NCBI GenBank assembly: GCA_026419785.1
Contig: JAODTK010005569.1
Span: 62,001 to 126,000 of the forward strand
DNA: 64,000 bases
Direction: 5' to 3'
Source: Sclerodactyla briareus
Lineage: Eukaryota; Echinodermata; Holothuroidea; Dendrochirotida; Sclerodactylidae
Each line of letters begins with the position of its first letter. Position 1 is the stretch's first letter. A model generated the notes under the pieces. It was not told where the DNA came from, did no database searches, and saw nothing but the letters and a program-made list of their open reading frames with translations. This document shows positions 10,600 through 22,890 of this stretch, in pieces. A program made the position numbers and the translations under genes.

Positions 10600-11110
10600 G
10601 ACAGTAAAGATCACAGAATAAAAACTCAAACGCTAGGGCGTTTATGCGAACTAAAAAACTCGAATGCAGGTGATTCAAAAATTGAATCCATTTATACCCT
10701 AATGTATCCTCTGATACAATTATATTCGTTCACCCAACATCATTCTATTTCGTTTTCCCCCCCACCATATCGCCAATATACAGGCACTAACCGATTACGT
10801 AAGAACAATAGAGTAAATTAATACGCCCCGACATCCCTTTTCTTCCAATACAGACACCAATTAAAATAATCAATCCGGAACCAGACACCAGCACACGGAG
10901 ACAATACCGACCGCCATCCAGAAAACATAAACCCGAAGTTTGACTTAATATATCGTCGACCAAACCGTTAAAACCGGATCAGTTCCGGCATACCGGGAAT
11001 ATCGCCAGCCAAACCAATAAATAAAAACCGAAAAGTGTGCAATATCCCTCCACACCAATTACGTCATACCGGATGCAAAATCCGGAAGTGTGCTATATCC
11101 CCCCCTATCT
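10600..11110. repeat. Candidate right terminal region of the Polinton
   Basis: A non-coding stretch beyond the polymerase start, with repeated CCGGA/CCGGT words (10876-11090). It has a direct pair, AAGTGTGCAATATCCC and AAGTGTGCTATATCCC, near 11032 and 11086. A Polinton terminal inverted repeat is expected here, but the matching left repeat lies outside the window, so this is only positional inference. Confidence 0.3.
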
Positions 11111-11279
11111 ACTGTTACTTTGTGCTGAAACTGTAACATGCGAACCTGTAACTTTTGGTACAGAACCCACTTGCCTAAGACAAATATATGAATACCGGTA
11201 GCTGTGAAAAAAACAATACTGGGACTCTCATTTTGTTTTGTTCATCCAATTGAAATCTAGTCATACCAAGGTGAGGTCG

Positions 11280-11362
11280 AGGCATTTGCTCCCGAGGCCG
11301 AGACCGAGGCCAGAAAAATGACCACTAGGCCGGCCTCGAGGCCGAGGCCGGCCTCGAGTTCT
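11280..11362. repeat. GAGGCC/GGCCTC-rich low-complexity segment
   Basis: Imperfect repetition of GAGGCCGAG-type hexamers with internal palindromes such as GGCCGGCCTCGAGGCC. GC-rich within an AT-rich surrounding. No gene seen. Confidence 0.6.
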
Positions 11363-11454
11363 CCATCACTGGGTAACCTGAGTATACGGAACACATGAGG
11401 TACCTGAGGTATTGAGAGTGCCCTCATTTCTGTTGTACCTAGTTGTTCGATAGC

Positions 11455-12300
11455 TGACAGATGATAGGGCCATCATATCGGTTGGCTCGAAGCATGAAAA
11501 TGTTTGCCTGCAAACCTACTCTTACATCCCATGGAATGTCACTTCCCAAGGGTCAGCTTTGGGTGGGGGCTCTACTAACCCACAGGAATCTCCCTATACT
11601 TCCCTCCATGCACTCATTTTCATTGCTTACTACGCGCTCTGTTACAACAACGAACGGCCTATTCAGCATTCTGGGTACTTTCACGATCCAGTGTACTGTT
11701 CCCACACAGGTATCAGTGAGTTTAAATCAACCGAGAAGCTCCACTCCAGCTCCAGGGTTTTAACTAGATACTCATACACAATCATACATGGTAAATTTAT
11801 ATGTACTCTTGATTGGCGACTTGAGATCCCGCTGGTACACTAGTAATGGTTAGGAAGACAGACATACCTGCAAAGTTCTGCACTCTCCGTTATCGTCCTG
11901 ATAGTCAATTCCCCATACAATAGCCGCAGATATCAGCCAGACAATAGCCTCATTGTATTGTACGTACAATAGGCTTGAGTTCGATCAGGGAACGTTTTTA
12001 GAGTAACATTCCCCTGGTTCGATTGAACGCTTTAGGGTTACGCAAGGAATATTCTCTATTCGTGACAGTATTGCTGTTTGAGGCCGCGGGGTAGGCAGTG
12101 TTACGACGAGGCACGGAGCGACATTCCACTGAAGACTATACTACATCAGCTACCCGTTTTTGCATTTTGATGGCTTCATCTAGTCTGGCGGAGACATGGA
12201 AGCGGAGAAGTCAAGGAGAACCGAGGCCTACTGGAGGTATGACCCTGCGATAGCCGGCACTGCCTGGTTTGGTCTGGTTATTGTCTCGTCTGGACTCTGG
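11455..12300 (+). repeat. Dispersed repeat of about 0.8 kb, copy 1
   Basis: Shares ordered landmarks with 26280-27070 in the same orientation: GGGCCAYCATATCGGTTG near the left edge, ACCTGCAAAGTT in the middle, and GGAGAAGYCAAGGAGAACCG then GGTATGACCCT near the right edge. Divergence is high. No coding region is visible; the short frames inside are chance. Possibly a non-autonomous DNA transposon. Confidence 0.5.
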
Positions 12301-12327
12301 TTCAAAGATGTATAGTGATCACTTTGT

Positions 12328-12400
12328 TGTATGTGTGTGTCCGTCTATACGTCCGCCCGTCCGTCTATCTGCCTGTGTGTCTGTCCTTATGTACTGTCCG
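12328..12400. repeat. Imperfect GTCC/GTCT tetranucleotide-type repeat
   Basis: Runs of TGTG, CGTC, CGTCCG and CTGTCTG words produce a low-complexity frame. No gene function is implied. Confidence 0.6.
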
Positions 12401-12889
12401 ATATCTCCTGAACCGTGAAAGCCGTCACGCAGGACTGTTTTTGGGTGGAGGTGTGCGGTGCAGGGTTGTCGATGTGCATCTACTTTTCGTCCCAAGCCTC
12501 AAACAAAAGACCATGAAAACTGCATTAATTTGTTTCGTTCTTGTCAAAAAGTACAATAATTATTGATCGAAATGAGTGCAGACTTTGGGGTGTTCGTAGA
12601 ATTTATTCAATGGGTCAAACAACATCTAATGACAAAGTCAAAGGGTCATGGGTCAAGTCTTGAGAAAGTGCTATTTTTAGATAGGTGATAGAGCTATGTG
12701 TGCTACATAACAAGCCACTCCTTCCTCAATCTGACGACCTGGGCTTCGATTACAAGGGGTGAAAGGTTTGGTTATGATGAGTTCTGGGCAATGGCAATGG
12801 GGGTGTGTGTATCTGTAACATAATGCTTCTAAGACGTGGTGCATCATGTCGAGGCAATCATTTTCATAAAAAAAAACCGTCATGTCATG

Positions 12890-13340
12890 AAAGGTCGATC
12901 AAGGTAAAAAATGAAAAAACATTTTCTGCAACAACTTTTAGTGACTGTGCGATGTAGCTGTTATTTGAGACATGGTGCTTATTATCGATGGGAACATTTT
13001 TCGGGAACTGTAATGTTATTAAAGGTCATTCAAAATCACTTCTGAAAAGAAAAACTGTCAAATAATAACAATTTTCGCAACAACTTCTAGTGACTGTATG
13101 CGATGATGGCTGATATTTTGGGTCATAGTGCATGTCTTTGTCTTTGTCATGTCATCAAAAAATCAATTCAAAGTCACTCATGGACAGATAAATGCCAAAT
13201 AATAACATTTTCTGTAACAATCTCTAGTGCCTGTATGCGATTGGGGTAATGTTTGGGGCATGGTGCATATCTTCGAGGGGGAGGAGGACTTCTAAATTAC
13301 TGCAATGAACTTTCTTTCAAGTTGTTCAAACATCGATTCG
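12890..13340. repeat. Three diverged tandem units of about 140 bp
   Basis: The landmark ACATTTTCTGCAACAACTTT, followed by AGTGACTGT and GCGATG, recurs at about 12920, 13069 and 13204. Each is preceded by a TCAAAATCACT/AAATAATAAC-type stretch and followed by a CATGGTGC stretch. Spacing is about 149 and 135 bases. Non-coding. Confidence 0.65.
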
Positions 13341-15090
13341 TGGTTTTATATACTTTTTGAGAGCAACTATATAAAAGATGAACGTAATGTGCCCATGGAA
13401 TGACCGTTACTCCGCGATGTAATCCCCGTGTGTTGATTTGAAAGGATTTCCACTTGAATATTTTAGGCAACCGCTCTGTAAAAATCTCCTATAAACATAA
13501 GTACTGTATTTGAGCTTTGTAGACTGGCAACACTTTTCCTTTATTTCTGATTTTTTCGCAAGTTGTCGGTTTTCATTGGGCCGTGGAAGACTAGTTCAGT
13601 TCATTAGCTTCATTATTTATTGATCCATGCGAAAATATAAATATGACATACAAACAACAACGATAAACAGGATCAGGGTGAACAAATGGTAACTTAATAC
13701 CTATAGCCCTTAGCCTGTAGACCAAACTCTAGGAAAGACTCGACATTGATGAAGTTAGTCCTGAGAAGGTTGGTCCTGGCATGCAGATGGTGGAAGAGAA
13801 TATCATAACTATGGCGAGCATTAATCTTTATCGAGTTTGCAATAGCAGAGCAAACAAACTTGCCATAAACTTTCAACTTTATCGAACGATCCGACTTTCA
13901 ATAGTTGGTTAATATGTTTCTGCTGGTGCCAGAAGGCTCGAACGTATGTGCTACTGAGAAATATGTAGATGTATTGCCGCTGAACGATGCCAGGCCCAAT
14001 ATTTAATGACGTTAAAACGTCGCATTTTCCAAGCTTGTATAAGCAGGCCCGAAGTTAGGCTACGTTTTACGTACGCCGTGATTACTGGCTAGGCTGAATT
14101 GGGTGTGTAGGCTTAGAAAGCCTTCGCGTTGCTGCGACAGTAGGAATAGTGGCGGCGCATAAATCATGCGGAGGCTGATGAGCAATCGCGTAGCTATTTA
14201 TAGAGGTTAAGTGTGTATTGCATGGGGCCGGAAGGGCCTTGCCCGGTATAGATCGCTCAACTGTATTGGGCTAAGATGGTGGGCCTTGAGTTGGTTCGTT
14301 AGGCTTACCTAATGTATGGGAAGTGAGTAACTAGAGCAATGCCTATTTTGGTGAACGTACTTACGTGTCTTTACCATAATACTCTCACTGGTTTTATTTA
14401 CTTGTTTGGGATCGTGTTTTTGAAGGGGGGGGGGGAAAAAAAATGCATGACGGTTGGGCTTAAGCCTAGCCTATGGTTCAACTCAGCCCGGTCTTTGGTT
14501 GGAGGTTAGACTGCCAAGTTTCAATGGGAATTAATTGTTAGAGGTTAAATTAGGACATTACCGGAAATTGCCGAATTTTAAAAGTAGATCAGGGGCGTAG
14601 GCGGGGGGTGCGGGGGTGCGGACGCCACCCCCCAGCACGAGGTGGAGTTCACCTCCCCTTTCTGTTGAACCCTCCCCCAGGACTGGCGATCACTCAATTC
14701 CGCACCCCCCCCCCCCATGGCTAAGACCCAGCCTAGCCCCTGTAGGGTGATGGAACGTAGTGAAGTCTGTGAAACATGTTTATTCTGTCACAAGTGATCT
14801 TCAAACTACGATTTTCGTGATTTCTTCGGCCCCGGCGCTGAGTTTTGTTTTTACTGAAGTACTTCATTTTCCATGAGGAGGTGAGATTGAGGGAACAATT
14901 AATACACCGAGTTGACATGATGAAGTTTGCTTTTAAGTTCGACAAGGAACGACTCGAGAATAGCCAAGAGAGTCTTTTTAACCATTTTCATACGCACACG
15001 GTTATTTTCTAATGTTCGGTCTTATATCCCCCATGACATTGCGCAATGTTACTGTATTTAGAATAAAGCATAATTCTCTTCAATCGGATT
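13340..15090. other. No gene recognised
   Basis: Unique-looking AT-rich DNA with an 11-base G run at 14425-14435 and a GC-skewed patch at about 14590-14720 (poly-G, then poly-C blocks). Only short chance frames on both strands. Confidence 0.5.
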
Positions 15091-15399
15091 GATGTCCTAG
15101 CAGGGGCTGCCCAGCGGGAGGCATTCACAGTCAGTTTACCTCCCGTTCCATTACTGGGGTTGAGACTAACACCCGATGGTCACGGATGCGATGGCACAAC
15201 CTCGGGGACCGAAATGTACCACCCAAAGCATCTTCGACTAACATCATAAGCGCCATATGCACCAGGTGAGATTTCAAGCTCCCGGCCGCTCATCTCATAT
15301 CAAAGGGAAGCTGAGCCTTCATCGACATCACCCCATCACAGCCCGGTTATCCGTGACGCACTATCAACGTGAGCTATAGTGGTACATCATCTCGCAACC

Positions 15400-15830
15400 G
15401 GCCTGGGTGGCAGATATTTTTGACAAGCCGACAGCTTCCGTTGCTCTGAGCACCCTACCCAAAACGGGGGGGAACCGGAGAAGACAATTCCGTAATTGTC
15501 TGACGGCCGCATGAGTTTGTTGCCGAACTCAGAAGCCAGCAAGATTCAGCAGAAGACAGATGCCTAAGCGAACGAGGATGGTGGGGAAACAGGATAGAAA
15601 GCGTAAAGCTGAGGACGACCGAATAGGGGGAGAAATGGAACCATTAAGTTCGAGCAACACATGTGATGACAGTGATTGTTGCGCAAAATGTAATATGACA
15701 TATTTTGAGGATACAAAGACTACGGTACTGCATGCTGTGATCCTGCGGATTTGTGGTGTCAAGATGAGTGCACACAGATCAAGATCAAGTTCGTGTGCTC
15801 TACTGGGCTAGACAAGTAGGATATTATGTA
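15400..15830 (+). pseudogene. Fragment resembling the zinc-finger tail of a transposase-like protein
   Basis: The frame from 15560 has a Lys/Arg-rich start (KRKAEDD). It then has CAKCNMTYFEDT and, after a frame change near 15730, a CCDPADLWCQDEC segment and a short end near 15815. The C-x2-C ... C-C ... C-x3-C spacing resembles PHD/RING-like tails found at the ends of pogo/Tigger-type and other transposases. The upstream frame (15410-15540) is degraded. No transposase core was found, so the parent family is not named. Confidence 0.3.
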
Positions 15831-17090
15831 GAATGAAATGCAGCCCTCTCCACATTGTTCCGTTTATTAGCAATTTTTCCTGAACAACTAATATCTGAGC
15901 ATGACAATGAACTGTGTGTACTCATCAAGGTGGGGTGGACTATTTGTGTTTTCACCCATCTAACAACTTTTATTCATGAAGTTGAGTAATGAATCGTCAA
16001 CTCCATTCCGGGTCATGTGCGGTGGGACAGTTCAGTCTGTGATGGTGGTGGGGTTCCTATTGGGGGGTGGATACTTGTGTGCTCAACTAGTGTAGTGGAG
16101 CATTAGTCTGATGTAGGAGTTCTGCAAGCGAGCTGACATTCAACTTTCAGCTCAGAGAATGGGGAGGAAACATGGACTCTATGTGCTCCACAAAGTTTGT
16201 GTTGGACAATTTGTTCAATCTATATGGGAGTGGACATGGTGGGGTGGTAGTTGTCAAGTATATGTGCGCTTTTGTTGTGTCGATAAATTTGGGTATGATG
16301 TAGAAGGGGTTTGAGCAACTCTCTTGTACTGTGGGTGCATTTGCATTATTGTAAACCTTGTTTCTATACCCTATACAACACTGGACCACACAAGCGATCC
16401 ATACCTGATATTAACATTTAATTAGGTCCAATTAGTTATTTCAATGATAATATTATCTATTGAATGCATGTGACTTGTAAAACTGTATATGTACAATATA
16501 ACAACTCAACTTCAGTAAACTCTCATTTCACCTGCTATAACAACAGAACTCCTTCAGTGGAACACTTACACCAACCGAATGCCGAATGCTTCCCTGTAAA
16601 TAAATTATATATTTGAGCAATGAATCAATCCAACTACATCCCATAATGTTCATCCATTCGAGTGAGATAATCTTTCTCTCGGGTTTGCTGTAATAGGCCC
16701 ACTTGATAAAACTGAAACTGGGTGGAAGTTTAACTAGTTTTGAGCAAATTCAAATATCGAGACAAAACAACACAGCGCCACCACCTCCTTGGATAATATT
16801 GTTAGCTGCTATACCGTAGTAGTTCAGTTCTCTAGATATGATCGAGTCTCAGGAGGCTACCTCTTCTGTTCATCCTTTCCTGGGACAACGGCATTTGACC
16901 AGAGAGAAAGTATGGAGTGAATGAGTTAGAGAGAGAGAGTGGGAGTGGTGATGGGAGAAGGTTCCTAAGAACCGGTAACGACGATGAATAAACAGAAAAC
17001 GAAAATTGCTGGAGCGTTACTGGTATTATTGGGACACCTGGACACGTTGAACTTTGGGTACACGGGACACAAGGGTTACCTGGGAACACG
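15830..17090. other. No gene recognised
   Basis: Non-coding AT-rich sequence. A short region at 17030-17100 repeats GGGACAC/GGACACG words. Open frames on both strands here are short and show no motif. Confidence 0.45.
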
Positions 17091-17940
17091 TGACACAAGA
17101 TTGCCTGCTCCGATCAGGTTGAAATCGGTATATAGCTTTCTTTTGCGGAGTACAAAAGCCCTGTTGGTTTTGGTGCAGTCCGGAAGTCAGTTTCAGGAAG
17201 AGTTTTGAAAATTATGAAGAATTGATATTTTGGCCAATTTCAGCTTGTAAATGGCTCGATCCCACCTGGAAGCACGAGGCACATTATTGTATTGGGGTAG
17301 GTCAAAGGTCATTTTAGGTCAAGAGAGAACCAAAGTCTGAAAATCTCCGATCAGGTTGAAATTCGGTTCGCAGCTTTAAGGAGTGCGAGAACCCTATCGG
17401 TTTTGATGTAGACGGTGTCAGCTCTGGGGAAAAAATTGGAAAATTGTGAAAAAAAAAAATCCTAATTGGGCAAATTTTAGCTTGTTAATACGATAACTTC
17501 ATCCCACTTGGATGCATAAAGCTCATACTTGGTGAGTGGTACCGTGGGTTCCCCATAATGAGTACATCCCTACTGTTTCGGAGTCAGTCAAATGTCACCT
17601 GAGGTCAAGAGAGTTCAAAGTCTGGAAATCTCGTTAACACGATGAGTCCAAACGCTGGTTCCGATCAGTTGAAATTCCGGTATGCATCTCTCTCTTATAC
17701 GGGGTGAAGGAACCCTATTGTATTTAGTGTAGACCGGGAGCCAGTTTGTCGGATAAATTTGAATTTTTCAAATTGATACGAATGTCAGTCAACATTTGAA
17801 AATCCATGCAGCTTTCTTAGGGGAGGTTTTTGGTGTAGATAAGGGGGAATAAATGGGAGAATTGTACAACATTTATAGTTGGGCCAATTCCAGCCAATGT
17901 CAGTTAACACGAAAAAAATCGACGCTGCCATGGATGCAGA
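17090..17940 (+). repeat. Satellite family A, about three diverged units
   Basis: Units carry GATCAGGTTGAAAT, TAGCTTTCTT, AACCCTAT, a region with CAATTTTAGCTTGTTAA, and an AGGTCA-rich segment. The same order is seen at 44.35-45.6 kb with a period near 312 bases. The last unit breaks off at CCATGGATGCAG (about 17940), where the LINE begins. A perfect AGGTCA direct repeat with one-base spacing lies at 17299-17311. Confidence 0.75.
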
Positions 17941-18246
17941 GTAATGCGCTCTGTTGTTGAAGTGTGCTGAGGTTGTTTAAGTGTTCAGAGGTGGAGGTTG
18001 GGGGGGGCTGGTGGCTGCTATTTTAGTTATTAGTTCTATTTTAGTACAAAAGGAAGTATTCTTGCAAAGAACTCCCAGATGGTGTTGAGATGAGATTCAT
18101 TAAGTTTATGTACTGCTAGAGAGTGAATGGACTTTGTATTTTGAAGGATTTTTGGGGACTCAGTTCCTAGTGGGAGACAGTTTAGTAGCCTAACAGCCTA
18201 AGCTAGTTCAGTGTACTGAGTGTTATGTACTGACAACTGCTTAGGC

Positions 18247-18318
18247 TAGCCTATACAGCCAGCCTAGCCTATACAGCCAGCCTAGCCTATACAGCCAGCC
18301 TAGCCTATACAGCCAGCC
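18247..18318 (+). repeat. Four perfect 18-bp tandem repeats
   Basis: The unit TAGCCTATACAGCCAGCC is present exactly four times (18247, 18265, 18283, 18301), followed by a partial copy. By nesting it falls in the presumed LINE 5' untranslated region. Confidence 0.95.
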
Positions 18319-18467
18319 TAGCCAGTCCAGTCTCCACACAGCCTTGTCCTAAACTGACACATTTACACAGGCCTTTTGTTTATTGAGTGGATATTTTGCA
18401 TATTCCAAGAAGATTTATTTGGACTGCTTATTTGGACCATTTTAGGACTTTGGCTATTGTGGGAATC

Positions 18468-18780
18468 ATGGCAGCACACAAGGATCCAAGACAGCGAAGA
18501 TGGATCCACAACTTGAGATTGGAGAAGTATGTGGCAAATGTGACAGAAAAGCAGACAAAAAATGAAAAGGGGGAGTTGCGTGGTAGTAGTGGTTATATGT
18601 GACATATGTGGTACTTAGTATCATCGGGATATGACCAGGATATAAATGATGTGAACTGTTCGAGGTGATCAGAAAAAAATTTGACAGGGACGGATCACAG
18701 CAGCTACCGTGGCAGTGCAAACTGTGCAGAGAAGATAGTAGCTAAGCTGGTGGAGGAATTGTCACGCCATCAAGCTGAAG
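18468..18780 (+). pseudogene. LINE ORF1 remnant with PHD-like Cys/His finger
   Basis: Starts at ATG 18468 with a basic stretch (HKDPRQRRWIHN). After a frame change near 18575 there is a CDICG segment, then a His, and near 18690-18735 a WQCKLC pair. The C-x2-C ... H ... C-x2-C spacing resembles the PHD-type finger seen in ORF1 proteins of some CR1-clade elements. ORF1 would bind the LINE RNA or chromatin. Several frame changes; not functional. Confidence 0.45.
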
Positions 18781-18959
18781 CAGCGGAAAAGTGGAGAAGA
18801 AGATGGACGTCTTAGAAGTCCGTCGCATCTCAAAACGGGAGAAGGTCAAGTGATGATAAACTGAAGGATAATGAGGTCACCCATGCATGAAATGCAGAGG
18901 AAAATAACAACACTGACACTGAAGCCAAAGAAGCAAGACAACAAAGAGAGGGAGGGCAA

Positions 18960-21900
18960 GGATGGCCAATAAGCTGTATTACGGAGGAGATAAACGAGGC
19001 GTTGCAGCGAGAAAACAGAGAAAGAACAGGGTGGTCATCAGTAATTTAGTAGGCTGTAAGGATTACGGAGGAAAGAAGTCTGTGGCAAAGTGGAACCGTT
19101 GGTGCCAGAGCAAGAAATTCATGACGACCACCAGCGGAGGTACGTGCGGACATCAAACTGAAAGATTCCAAGAGTTGTGAGCGTACGAAATGGGAATATG
19201 GAGGCCGCAACGAACTTATCAAACGAGCAAAGGAACTAAAGAAGACGGTGTTTGCAATACACAAATGTATTTATCAGAGGACCTCACATACAAGCAACGT
19301 GAAGAAGGAAAGCGACTGAGGCAAGAAATGAAAAGAAGAGTGGACCGCGGAGACGAAAGTAAAAAGAAAGAAATCTGAAAATCGTGAAAGGGGAAGATAG
19401 TTCAGGACGGACTGGACGAGGCTCTCAACAGAAAGATGCACTGTTCGGAGAGAAGGGGGCCGTCGCTCCTTCCGAGAGAAATATTGGAATTGTACAGGAC
19501 ATGTGAATAGTCGAAAGAGGGTTTCATTGAACTTGGTTTTATATAAATAGCAAGAATGTTTAGGAAAAAAATTAAACTGTCAGCGTTACAGGTTTATGCT
19601 GCGGAAGAAGAAATGATTTATATGTTGTGTCAGGACATGGTACACAGAAAAATTACAGAAGGAGAAGTAATATAAATGGCTATCAGTGTTTCAGACAAGA
19701 CAGAGTAGGAAGAGTTGGTGGAGGTGTAGCTTGTGGGAGCTATTTTGTTAAGAATGGTGTAACTTGCGAGGAGAGACTGAGACATGGATGATTTCACGAA
19801 GCCATGTGGTGCAAACGAAACGGTGGGCAAGGAAAAGTCGGTCACTATAGGAGCAATTTACCGCAGTCCCAATAAGAATTTGACGAAGAAGAAAGCTTCT
19901 TGCGAAGCATCCGAAATGTTGAAATGTGACGAGTTATGAATTGTGGGAGATTTCGATTACCCGGATGATATAAACGGGATCATGTTGCAGGCAGAAAAGA
20001 CGGCATCCGAGCATTCCTGGATTTCGTACAGGGTAACTACTGGTTCCAGCATGTGAAAAATTGCAAAGGAAAATGACTTGGACTGGTGATGACATACTGA
20101 AGAAAAAATATGATTTAGAAGAGATTGAAAGTAAGTAGGAGAGGTTTTCGAGCCAGAGCGACCACAAATATAATAGAGGGGAATTTCATTATCATGGGAT
20201 CAGGAAGAACCTGTCAAAAATTAAACAGATTCTTGACTCTAACAGAGCAGACTTTGATTCCATGACGGGCGGAGTTGCATTAATCGACTGGAACGGAAAT
20301 CTTAAGGATTAAAAGGCCATGACATGTGGGGTGTGCTCCAAAGTAGAATTGAACAAAAGTGTACAAGAACATGTACCCAACACGAACAGTTGCAAAGAAG
20401 AGAGGTGCCCAAGTGGATAAACCAAGAAGCTGAAGAAACTGATCAGGAAGGAAACGGAAAGCATGGAAGAAATTACAAGGATTTGAGGACCGACCGAGGA
20501 ATGGAACATTACAAACAGTTGCAAAGACAGACTAAATCGAGCATAGACGAGGCAAAAACTTAATTTTGAGAGGAAGCTGGCAGCCAAAATAAAGGAGGAT
20601 CCAACGTCATTTTATGCATACCGTGAGATCTAAACCAGAAGATTTGAAAGATTGCTGTAGGACCCCTGAAGGATGAGAACGGCATGGAAGTTACTCACGC
20701 CAAAGATGTAGTGGAGTGTCTGAACAGAACTTTTTGCGGTTTTTGTTGTTTCACCAGGGAGAAGGAGTGTTTACCAATATGAGCCAGACAGCAGACAGTA
20801 GTGGGAGAGCTGCAAGATGGAAGAAATATGTCTACTGAAGAGATAAGAAAAAGTGTGTTGAAAAAGCTGAAAGCAGAGTAGACAGTTTCGAACATCGGCA
20901 GGACCCGACAAAATATTATCCACGAGTACTGACCGACTGGCAGAAGAAATGGTATAAAGCTGACCGTGGTGGTTTCAACCGTCTCTAGCCGATGGCATAG
21001 TCCGCAGGATCGGAAAATTGCCCATATCACGCCACTTTATTAAAAAAGGAAAAAAAAGCGGACCGTAAACTACAGGACGGTCAATATAACCTCGGTTGCA
21101 GAAAATTAAAATTACTGGAGATATTTTTGAAGGAAGAAATGACAAGTTTTTTGGGAGACAACAATCGTATACCAAGAGAACACAGCATGGTTTCGAACAG
21201 GGAGATCATGGACAAACGACTTGTTGAATACTGGGATGTTGTTACGAACAGCTTGACAAAGGTATACCAGTTGATGCCCAATCACTGGACATCGACACTG
21301 TTCGCACAAGAGACTTCTCCGGAACAAGATCGTATGGAAGTGCTGGGAAAATATATATAACTGGATCGAAGACTGGATCCGCGGGAAGGAATCAAAAGGT
21401 AGTCATGGGATGGGAAGGGAGTCAAGTCTTACAAATGTGACCAGCTCAGTTGTACAAGGCTCTCTCTGTCCTGGGAACAATTCGTTTTACCATATATATA
21501 TTGGTTTATGATCTGGAAAACGGTCTATCATCGTTTGTGAGTAAGTTGCGATGAGCCACTAAAACTGGTTCATGCAATTAGAAGTGGACAGACAGAGACA
21601 GAAGGTGGCTACAGGAGAGACCTAAATAGGTTGATGCTCTGGACACAGAAATGGCAAATGAATTCTAATATTGGATAAGTGTGGTAATACATTTTTGGTT
21701 CAATAAACCACAAGGAGGGTACGAAATGAAGGGCAAACAGCCATAAAAAGTAAAGAAGAGGAAAAGGACCTGGGTGGGACATCAGTAAATCCATGAAGCC
21801 GACCAAACAGCGGTGAAGAGGGGTGAAGAGGCCAACTAGAAAGATGGGTATATTATCAGCGGAGGGAACTTCAAGAACATGGACCGAAAAATCACTCATT

Positions 21901-22345
21901 CAGTTATATAAGACGTTGGTAAGACCGATCGTCGATTATGGTGTCCAAGTGTGGAAGACCGTACATGAAAAAAATGACATTGAGATTATCGAAGGAGTGC
22001 AAAGACGTATGACAAAGATGATACCAGACCACAGAAGCCTTAGCTACGATCAGAGACTGAAGAAATTGCATTTAACTACATTGCAGGAGGACATGCCGAC
22101 CATTTGATCTCATAACTGTCTACAATATGTTCAGCAAAAAAAATTGATATGAACCCTGGAGAATATTTTGATGTGGAAACAGGAAGCCGTACGAGAGACA
22201 ATTCTAAGAAAATAAAGCCACGATACTCAAGACTAGGAGTCAGAAGAAATACATTTTTCGAGAGAACCTGGAAAAAACTGTCGGATGGAGCAGGTCCACA
22301 GCACAACATACTCACCTTCAGAAAATATTGACAAGAAGGGATCAT
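18960..22345 (+). pseudogene. LINE ORF2 remnant: endonuclease and reverse transcriptase
   Basis: The AP-endonuclease part is visible around 19560-20110, including a VGDFDYP motif at about 19943-19964. The reverse-transcriptase part follows: a VVQGSL segment near 21450, DLENGLSSFV near 21510-21540 in place of the region before the catalytic Asp-Asp motif, and a LMLWTQKWQM stretch near 21640. The clearest block (21823-22107) carries VRPIVDYGVQVW and GVQRRMTKMIP, the characteristic C-terminal region of CR1/L2-like LINEs. Frames change often and stops are present, so this is an old copy. Minus-strand frames across the same interval are shadows. Confidence 0.8.
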
Positions 22346-22431
22346 CAACGACGGATGTCTCTTATCCCTAAAGAAACAGCCATGTTATTGCAATGTGGCT
22401 GTTCAGGTAAATTCAGGGTAAATTCAGGAAG

Positions 22432-22890
22432 CTCATACTTGGCATTTGGCTCACCCAAAGTGATTACATAATTCTATTGTTTTGGGTCAGGTCTAGGTCA
22501 GCCAAAGATCAAAAAAGTGCTCCAAGTCTGAAAACCTGGTTAAAACAAATTAATCCGAATGGTTAGGTCCATGAAGGTGGTTATGATAGGTGGAGTTTGT
22601 GGGCAAGGCCTCATCATGGGTAGTGCATTAGACCTATTGCTTGGTGACAAACAGTGTGGTACGTAGGCCATTTTTGGTAGGAACGAAATTGTGATTTCTT
22701 TTTGCCAATTTTAGCTCGTCAACATGATAACTGACTCGACCTGGATGGATCAAGATAATTAGTATGTGCGTTTCCCATCATGAAGTTTGAAGTATGTAAA
22801 TATTGTAAGCATGTGAAGTTGACTGAGTGCTTAGCTCGATCAAGTCAGATAGTCAAGGAATCACTAAGAATTTTGACTTTTGGTTTAATG
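22432..22890 (+). repeat. Satellite family A, continuation after the LINE, with shared right end
   Basis: Resumes with AAGCTCATACTTGG and continues through about one unit. It ends with AGTCAAGGAATCACTAAG then TTTTGGTTTAA, an end sequence also seen near 45.58 and 47.74 kb. Confidence 0.7.

Larger units (their letters stand above)
1..11110. mobile_element. Polinton/Maverick DNA transposon, left end outside the window
   Basis: Seen: integrase, major capsid, adenain-like protease, packaging ATPase and protein-primed polymerase signatures lie together, with the virion-type genes on the plus strand and the polymerase on the minus strand. Known: this gene set and convergent layout define Polintons, self-synthesising virus-like transposons of 15-20 kb with long terminal inverted repeats. 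The integrase N-terminus begins at base 14, so the left terminal repeat lies outside the window. The right limit is uncertain; the last polymerase exon starts near 10529 and candidate terminal sequence runs to about 11110. Gene spacing is very tight (overlaps or gaps of 0-6 bases between several genes). Frames are broken by many one-base indels and two large in-frame deletions, so this copy is non-autonomous as read. Confidence 0.93.
17941..22431 (+). mobile_element. CR1-like LINE retrotransposon, about 4.5 kb, decayed
   Basis: Non-LTR retrotransposon with two ORF remnants (listed separately), a probable 5' region containing an 18-bp tandem repeat, and a 3' end made of two copies of GGTAAATTCA at about 22408-22429. 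Both ends are placed by the flanking satellite: one satellite unit stops at about 17940 and resumes with AAGCTCATACTTGG at 22432. The reverse-transcriptase part and short 3' tandem tail fit the CR1/L2 group. Frames are heavily broken, so the copy is dead. No clear target-site duplication was found. Confidence 0.8.

Noticed and set aside
20309-21327. Minus-strand frames across the LINE
   Set aside because: The plus strand carries reverse-transcriptase signatures; minus frames are shadows.
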